DNA of 64,000 nucleotides from Beaufortia kweichowensis. Lineage: Eukaryota; Chordata; Actinopteri; Cypriniformes; Gastromyzontidae. Both the position numbers and the translations under genes were made by a program. The notes under the pieces are model-generated. The model was given only the letters and a program-made list of their open reading frames with translations. It did no database searches and was not told the origin of the DNA. Below are positions 56,641-64,000 of the stretch, one piece after another. Position 1 is the stretch's first letter, and every line of letters begins with the position of its first letter. The stretch spans positions 5,674,034 to 5,738,033 of the forward strand of contig CM032817.1 in assembly GCA_019155185.1 (NCBI GenBank). The letters are read 5' to 3'.

Positions 56641-57309
56641 TACCACAGGCAGGCAACATCACAATATAGCTCATTTAAAGTCCATTTGCTGTAATAAAGG
56701 CCCGTCTCTCTAATGGCACCAACAGTAGGGCAGTAGGAAGAGAGGATGGAGGGGGACATGGAGAGAGAGACAGATAGAGAGAAAGGGAGAGAGAGCGGCT
56801 TCCTCACCTGCTGTTAGCCAATCATTAGCCCTATGCTCCAGCTAACACAAAGAGGCTCTTAATGCACTGGGTACAATGGACACATTATCGAGGCTGTGCG
56901 CTTTGTTTTTCTAATACACCCCGTGGACCCTCTAACCCCTCCGCCCCGCACGCTAATTACTAACCTGCCAAGGACGGACGTCTCACACAAGAGAGAGAGG
57001 AAAATTACAACAACTCTCAACACCCCCCTGTACTCCTACTGTCTGCCTTCCTGACACACACACACACACGAAAACACGCAAACAAGCACCAGGACCAGCT
57101 TCACCATCACAACAATTAACGCTGATATGAAAGAAAAGAGAACAAAAGGTGTGTTTGTGGTAAATGACAGCGGTCAGTGTTTTACAAGGGTGAGAAAGAA
57201 CAACACACACACACACACACTGTGCACACACAAAAACAACCCCACGCTGAATTGCCGATTAAATGTAAGAGCTATTTTCTTTTGCTTTTACTTCATCCTA
57301 TGTACTGTA

Positions 57310-57460
57310 CACTGTACGCAGCTTTGCAATGCTAAGGTTGTGGTTTTGAAACCCAGGAAACACACACAGATTACTATATATGTTATTTATGATAATATAT
57401 GTCTGAATTGCTCTGCAAGTTGCTTTGTATAAAAGCATGCCAAGTGCATAAATGTAAATG
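57310..57460 (+). mobile_element. degenerate tRNA-derived SINE
   Basis: A decayed B-box-like ggttttgaaaccc (57342-57354) is followed by the tail gctttgtataaaagcatgcc and gcataaatgtaaatg. It matches the SINE-type tail seen at 7388 and 9521. Confidence 0.55.
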
Positions 57461-57545
57461 AGTCTTAATTATGAAATCATAAACACATACTAATTTACAT
57501 TAAGCTGAACACCTCACAATCGACAAGAACATAATATATGAAATT

Positions 57546-57685
57546 CCTGTAGCTCACACTGGTTTAACATTGCCTTCGCAACGCAGAACGTCGTTGGTTC
57601 GATTCCAGGCAACGCACACACTGATAAAATGTTTATCTCGGTTTTGCTCTGAATAAAAGTGTCTGCCAAATCCATAAAAGTAAAT
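57546..57685 (+). mobile_element. tRNA-derived SINE with recognisable A and B boxes
   Basis: A-box-like tagctcacactgg (57550-57562) and a clear B box ggttcgattcc (57596-57606) about 40 nt later, then the tail gaataaaagtgtctgccaaa. About 140 bp, in the same orientation as its neighbour at 57310. Confidence 0.7.
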
Positions 57686-59127
57686 TCAGCTTAAGAAAAT
57701 GTAAATATCTAACACACAAACACTAAACACTTATCTACAGAAGCCAGTAAAAACACCAGGTGGCACCATTACCAATTCAGCTGGAGTTAAAAACACAGAG
57801 CGGTAACCTGCAACTTTGCGACTGATAGACTGTACAGGCCCCAGGTGGGCGGCACACGCACATACACTTTCACACTTACAGAACGCTTGCCAAACGCTAT
57901 AAGACTTGCCAAACGTTAACTAACATATCTCCAATGGTCAAACTTCCTACTTGCAATTTAAAGTTTGTCGCTTTCTCGCCTCTTTCGTACCTCTGCTTAT
58001 CCTGTGTGTTCCCGGTCTCGCTTCACGACTGGAATGGGACTAAACTTGGACAGTTTCATGGCCTATAGACCATTCAGCCAATCACCTTCACTGCTGCTGT
58101 TTCCACTGACAGCTGTCTCACTGTCACCACAACAGGTGTTATTAGTCCCCAGCTCACTGTCTTTCTCTCACACACACTCTCTCTCTCTACTTCGACATCT
58201 GTGAGTAACAATGACAGAGGCTTTTAAGCCCGAGAGCTCTGACAAGCGAAAGGTTTCAACAAATGGCCGCTCCATGGCTCCCCTGCCCGCTCTCTCTCTC
58301 TGTGTCACTCTTGCGCTCTCCCACGGTAATAGTTATTATTTTTATTTATTAACATGGCCGCTATCGTCCCCGCTGACAGCTCCTTCACTTTAACTATTAA
58401 TAAAAACAGAAAGGCCTCTTTTGTGCGACAGCCCGCAGCAGGGATCTGCGCAATCATTTACAGAGAAATGGACGGAGCAAAAGGCGGATACGCAGATGTA
58501 TCCAACTTTCTTGACAGCTCCACTGTTTTGATCTTGTTCCTTTCTTATGCTCAGTATGTGATGTTGCCTTTTGTTTTATTAACTTAAAATGCGTTGAGAA
58601 ATTAATTAATAAAAGCACAACCGTTATCAATTTTTTTGTTTTTAATTATTTTAACCCTAGATCTCGTTGAATTAAAGGTAAATTGAGACATGCTGAAATA
58701 AAAAAACACCCTAGTTTTGTCACGTGGTTAAATAGATATCTCAAAAATGGCAATCAAAAAACTTTTCTTTGCTATCCACATTAAAAGTATAGTTTTGTTT
58801 AACTCTCATGCAATGTAAATGTAATACAAAATGTAATTTTCTTATTTGTCTATCTTAGTTTCTCCAAAAATAAAGGAAAACACAGACAAAACTTTAATAA
58901 CTAAACAAAATTTAACTTAACACCATTAAGTGTTCTTAATCTGAATGAGCAATACTCAAGCAACACTTTCCTCTGGGCAGCTTAAATATAATTTTGAAAA
59001 AAGTAAAGCAAAAGCTATGAATTTATCTTCCAAACACCATATCAAAAGATAAAAATATTAGGTAAAGATTTCAATCCAATATTTGCTAAGTGATTGTGTT
59101 ATATGTGCATAAGTGATTGAGTGAGTA

Positions 59128-59229
<102 letters not shown>

Positions 59230-60080
59230 AGAAACTTTGGGACTGTTTCTATTTAGTCTACTTCTAACACAGAAGCACATCTTGTTTGCATTAGTGTATG
59301 GGGTCTTGTTTGTGGCAGCTGGGTGGAACCCTGCTAAAGTGCCCTTACGAGGTGGGGAGAACATTTTTGGTGGAACCAGCAGCACTGCCGGAGGGGTACA
59401 GCGGAATGAGAACAGTGTGACTCTTGGAAAGACACACAGGAAGGGTGTGTTTGAGAGCATGAGTGTGTGTGTTCCTGGATGTGTTTCAATTACACAGAAT
59501 GTGATTGAGAGAGAATGTTTTTAATGAGAGGGAGTGAGTTTATAAAGGGAACATTATCGACTTGTCTGTGGCTTGTGTAAAATGACTAGCTGTTCACATA
59601 GGACACATTATTGTGATCAAAACCAGCTAAATTCATTTAAAAAGCCAAGTTTTACGCTAATGGTGCACGATGCTGAAAAACGATGCAAGATGTGATCAAG
59701 CTGTAACTAAAGACATCTGTTTGCATGTGAACGTACAGCGATTGAATCAGCTCTTGGCAAATCATTTACAAATTGGTTAAATATATTATATCTATAACCC
59801 TTCAATACAAAAATATATCATATCATACTAATTATATCATATTTTACACAAAAATGGATTATGCATTATGAACGCTGCTCACAGCAGGTGATTCAATTCT
59901 GACAGTAATGCTTTTGAAGTTTATTACTGAAGGTGCCGGGTTTGTTACACAAGTGGGGTTGTGATGGATGTAGTGGCGGTTCTTTAAAGAGGATGAGTTT
60001 ACAGAGGCAAAAGTCTAAAAGCATACTAAAGCTCTCAGCTCACAAAAAAGACATCATGTCTTTTCATTCATCCCATTTAA

Positions 60081-60165
60081 AGCAGCGCTTCTCAAACTTT
60101 CACAGGTGGCGGACCACTTCAGCAGCAAAACAGATTGAGGACCACCTAACAGCCAAAATCTCGTC
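60081..60165. repeat. possible hAT-type element end
   Basis: cagcgcttctcaaactttca, then ggcggaccacttcagcagc, resembles the CAGNGNTTCTCAAACTTTT ends of some vertebrate hAT-derived repeats. The other end was not located. Confidence 0.3.
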
Positions 60166-62980
60166 AGGGGTCTCATGTGGTGTTATTTTCACCAGTCTTG
60201 TCATCAAATTAATGTTAATAAGTTAGATAGTTATGAGCTGATTAATCAGGCGAATTATTTTTTTGTTTTTTCTTATTAACATTCAGGACCATTGCTTTTA
60301 AGCCCTCCCACCAAAAATATTAAAAGACACAAAACTGCAGAAACTCAAGGCTAGAAAAACCTAACCATCTAGCTGTTTGGGTTAAAACACGATGTCCTGC
60401 GAATAGATCTGATGCTCCTCGGTTTGACAAGCGTACGCTCATCTGGACCGCAGCCCTGAATCACAATAAGATCACAAACTCGCCAGACCACACCAGTCCG
60501 TTTCAGCGTGGGAGAGCTGAAGTAAATCTGACAATAATAGGTGAATTATGGGGCATTATTAAGGTTCATTGGCTCCAGAGGACTCCAGCAGCTGGGCAGA
60601 ACCAAAGCCAAGATGTCCAGCCACCTGGCCGAAAAACTGGAGGAACCTCTCAAGATCTGCCACCGCCGAACGCGCGCTCATTCTTTATACAACACAGTCA
60701 TCTCATAGCAGCCTGGGCTCCCAACTTCAAAAACAATTTCATTACTCGCTTTTTCTCTTTTCCTTGCTATTTTTTGTCTGAGTCAGCCTGACTGGCCAGC
60801 TCCATTTTTCCAATTATCTCATATTTGCAAAGCCAATGAGATGTTTTGTTCGGAAAAGAAAGAGGGGGTGGCGGAGGTTTTTGGAGGAGTACTGAAAAGT
60901 GGGGAGAGAGGGGTGGGAATGAGACAAGGAGAGAGAGAGATGGACAACAAAAGGGCCAGTGTCCCAGCGCCAGCTTCGCGAGGGTGGGGAGGGCTCACAG
61001 GAAAGGCCCTGGCTCGGGCCCGGCCCAGCACGCTGCACCAGAACAGGCTTCACATTGACTGCTCTTGGCAGCGAGCGACAAACTGCAGCAGCTCCCAGTC
61101 GCCACAGAGGTCAGGATTGAATAACCAATTATACAAGCACCCAGCCAGTTTATCTAAGGTTGGACAGAAAGACGTGTCACACACTTCAACGCTGTGTATG
61201 TCCATCGCAGCACTTTAAAGCGATACGCGCACACACAAACACACACACAGGGGAGCAGAGCCCAGCTGTGTTCTTAGATCTTTCTGAAGAGCGCACACAA
61301 ACACACACAGACTTCTCTTAATCATGAAACCAGTAATTCATTACTGCCTTTGTGCCTCAAACACTGTAATCAATTAATGCAGTAGTAATTTAGGACGCTA
61401 AATGTAAAAAAAGAGGCTGTCGAGTTCATGTGAGTTTAAAAAGCAGACAAACACACTCTGCTCCTGAATTCCCCGTGAATGAAAAGATGATCATAATCGT
61501 TCTTGATGATCAATTTATGTACGGCTTGTTATTTGCTCACAGACCGTGTTGAAAATTCTTTCTAAAGGAGGTTCAAACAGCGGCGGTCGACTCGTGTTTT
61601 CTCCCAGAGCGCCGGAGACACTGCGGGACTGTGAGTTTAGAAACGCGCAGAAAAAACATCGGACCAAATCTCTCATCAAAAGCCGCCATTCAAGCTAAAA
61701 GTCCCAATTATGTGCGGTGATGAAGGAAAAGGCAACGCTTAGCAACACTCTGAACAAACATTCAACACACACAGAGAATGTCGCCTTTCTTCTTTTCCCT
61801 CGAAAAACAATCCCGTCTCAGAGAAGAGACACCAGCCGAAGAGGAGAGAGAAAACCTAGTCGAACACAGAACGATAAGAGGGCTTTAGGGTTTGTGTGAA
61901 GTCGGAAAGTGAAAAGCGCACGGAGTCGGCGGATGTTATAGGTCAGGACGTTAAACTCCCTTGACGTTTCGAAAGCAGTCGCTAGGGCAACGGGTGCAAT
62001 TTTCTAAAACAAAACAGAAAGAGAAAAATAATAGGAAAATGACATCATGGGTAAACAGAACTATAAATAATTTTTGCTCATTGAATTTGTCATAGTTAAA
62101 AACACTGTCTGTCATTATGGAACATGAACGGAACGTGTAAATCACTTCTAATAACAATCTTAAGTTTAACTGTCACATCGAATTGAATGTGACAATTTAT
62201 ACTGTTGTATTTTATTCAAAGTTTTATATATGTGAAATATGTAACAAAACTTTATCCAACTAACTGCTAACATTTATTTTCAAAGCTGCTCTCAAGCTTT
62301 AATCTTCAGTTAGACAACGATAAATCAATTTCACATAAATTAATAAAGAATAATTTCCAACTAAAGTTGCGAGGTGAGATTATAAATTGAAAAAGTCGTT
62401 TATCTCTGACGGATTTGTGCCCTTCACATATCTGCAATCCTTCTCTGACAGATGGTGTTGTGGGTGCTTATGTCCAATTTGATTTGAACCAAAACTCCCG
62501 CCAAATTTATTCTGGCACCTCTTGCGCGGTGCCAAATTTACACTGCCAGATTGAAATAACTGCGTGGAGGGCATGACATTGCGAAGAAGAATGTGAGCAA
62601 AACCATCACGACGTGTGAGAAAGTCTGAGAAAATTAAGACGTTTTCTGAGGACGTCCAAGACTTCGGAACTGGCTGGCGTACATCTGAATATCAGCCGCG
62701 CACATGCAAATATATGCGAAGAAATAACATACATGTACAAATTATCTAGGTGCACACACACATTTACATAATTAGCCTTTTTACATTCAATATGTGACTT
62801 AAAAACTGACGAGAATAACATCTCTAACATCTCTTGCATTATTATTTTGTATATGAAAAGTTTTTTTATTGCTAAAGAATATTTTTTATGACCTTTAACA
62901 ATGAATATTCAAGTTTAGTACAGATTCTGACCAAAAATAAAAACACATTAAAATGAACCTTTTTGAGGTTGACTAGTCGA

Positions 62981-63177
62981 TTAAAGGAAAGTTAAAATAA
63001 AAAAATTAAATAAAAATAAAATCATAATGTACTGCCATTGTATTAAATCCACCCAGCTGGAAATCATCTCTTTTTTTTTTTCATCAGCCTTTTGAAAAAG
63101 TTATTGGAACGACTTGGGTGATGAGGGTGTGTAAATGATGACAGAATTTAACTTTTTGGGTGGACTGTTCCTTTAAG
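62981..63177. mobile_element. AGTTCACCC-family MITE-like element
   Basis: It starts ttaaaggaaagttaaaat and ends tttttgggtggactgttcct, with gtaaatgatgacagaattta inside the right end. About 197 bp with inverted ends, no coding capacity. Confidence 0.6.
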
Positions 63178-64000
63178 GATGGCCTGCATATTTAGGATTA
63201 CTTTGGAGTTTACTTAATGCCATCCAGATGCTTCTTAAGATGCATTTTCTTAAGGAACATTCAACATAGGTGGCCCAAGACACCCATCTGCATGTGTTTG
63301 ACTATAGCTGAATTTTCTGATAAAGTCTGCATTAGTGATGTTTATGCCAGTTCATTCATGCATCATACTGCTTTACCAACATATTACTATTAGTAAAAGA
63401 ACAAACTTTCACGGCTGCCGCAGGACTCCAGCCGAGGTGTGTGAAAAGAAAGGGTTAAGCTCCGCTCAGGGCCCTCCTCTCTCCCACAAGCACGCACATT
63501 TCTCCTGTCAAAAGCATCCTGTTAAACTAGGCCAGGGCATATTTGTGCTTCCTCCGTATGCACTATAATGGAAAATGACACTTTCAATCTGTCTCGTGGC
63601 AATAACCCCTCTTCAGCGCGTCTCGCGCACAGCCCAGTCAGCAGAGAGCTGTCATAGCCCCGGGGCCCTGCCGCCACCCGCTTTCATTACATCACTTTAA
63701 AATGACAACAAAAGAACACAACGTGTTCGTCCGAGTCTCTGATGCATTAACTGCGATATACAGCAGAAAAAGCCATGGACTGAGGCGACACACACGCGGT
63801 TAAAAAACACTCACAAACTCACCACACGAACCGCAGACTCATATTGACAAGCATGCTGAAAATAAATAAATAAATAGCAAAATAAATAAACATATACAAT
63901 TTGAAAAAGTACACAGCGGAGGCCGGGATGTCTCTTAAAATCACAATTGCCGTTTGTCACGTTGAAGTGTACTGTTGCTTTAAGACGGCATCTGTCAAAG

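Noticed and set aside
57596..57606. Possible functional tRNA gene
   Set aside because: A and B boxes are present but the cloverleaf is not, and a SINE tail follows. It is a SINE.
60569..60781. Possible extra sox5 exon or other coding segment near 60590-60670
   Set aside because: It reads plausibly for about 30 codons on the plus strand but matches no SOX5 block and has no convincing splice sites in the sox5 direction.

Overview
The window is vertebrate genomic DNA, almost certainly from a teleost fish and probably a cyprinid. It has widely spaced short exons with GT/AG splice sites, long introns, very long GA and CA microsatellites, tRNA-derived SINEs, and short inverted-repeat DNA elements of types common in cyprinid genomes. 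The fish assignment rests on remembered repeat types and gene order. No bacterial-type operon, CRISPR array, rRNA gene or intact transposase gene was seen.

The one protein-coding gene I can establish is sox5, a SOXD-group HMG-box transcription factor, on the minus strand. Twelve exons from 56589 down to the stop codon at 27103 join in one unbroken frame and give 605 C-terminal residues. In order they encode a first conserved block, a leucine zipper with a glutamine-rich Q-box, an alanine/proline-rich linker, a PLNLSS co-repressor motif, a second coiled coil, the HMG box split over two exons, and an acidic tail. The exons for the N-terminus lie beyond the right edge of the window. No further sox5 exon was recognised between 56590 and 64000, so that intron is at least 7.4 kb.

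Positions 1 to about 1690 look like the 3' untranslated end of a plus-strand gene, with several AATAAA signals. From remembered vertebrate gene order (ETNK1 and SOX5 are convergent neighbours) it may be etnk1, but no coding sequence is present to prove this. Between it and sox5 lie about 22-25 kb without a convincing gene. This stretch holds repeats and several repeat-poor, ATTA-rich segments that could be regulatory. About 3.6 kb of T-rich (sense strand) sequence below the sox5 stop is a plausible 3' UTR, with its end undetermined.

The introns carry microsatellites (all the long GA tracts read CU in sox5 RNA), three inverted-repeat element families with several copies each, two degenerate SINEs next to each other, and candidate regulatory sequences. 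The most notable points are two in-frame tandem NAG acceptors in sox5, a 16-bp palindrome made of two facing SOX half-sites in the intron that splits the HMG box, a cluster of TAATCC/GGATTA sites in another intron, and an inverted-repeat family with one partly head-to-head copy. I found no sign of a wholly new biological system.
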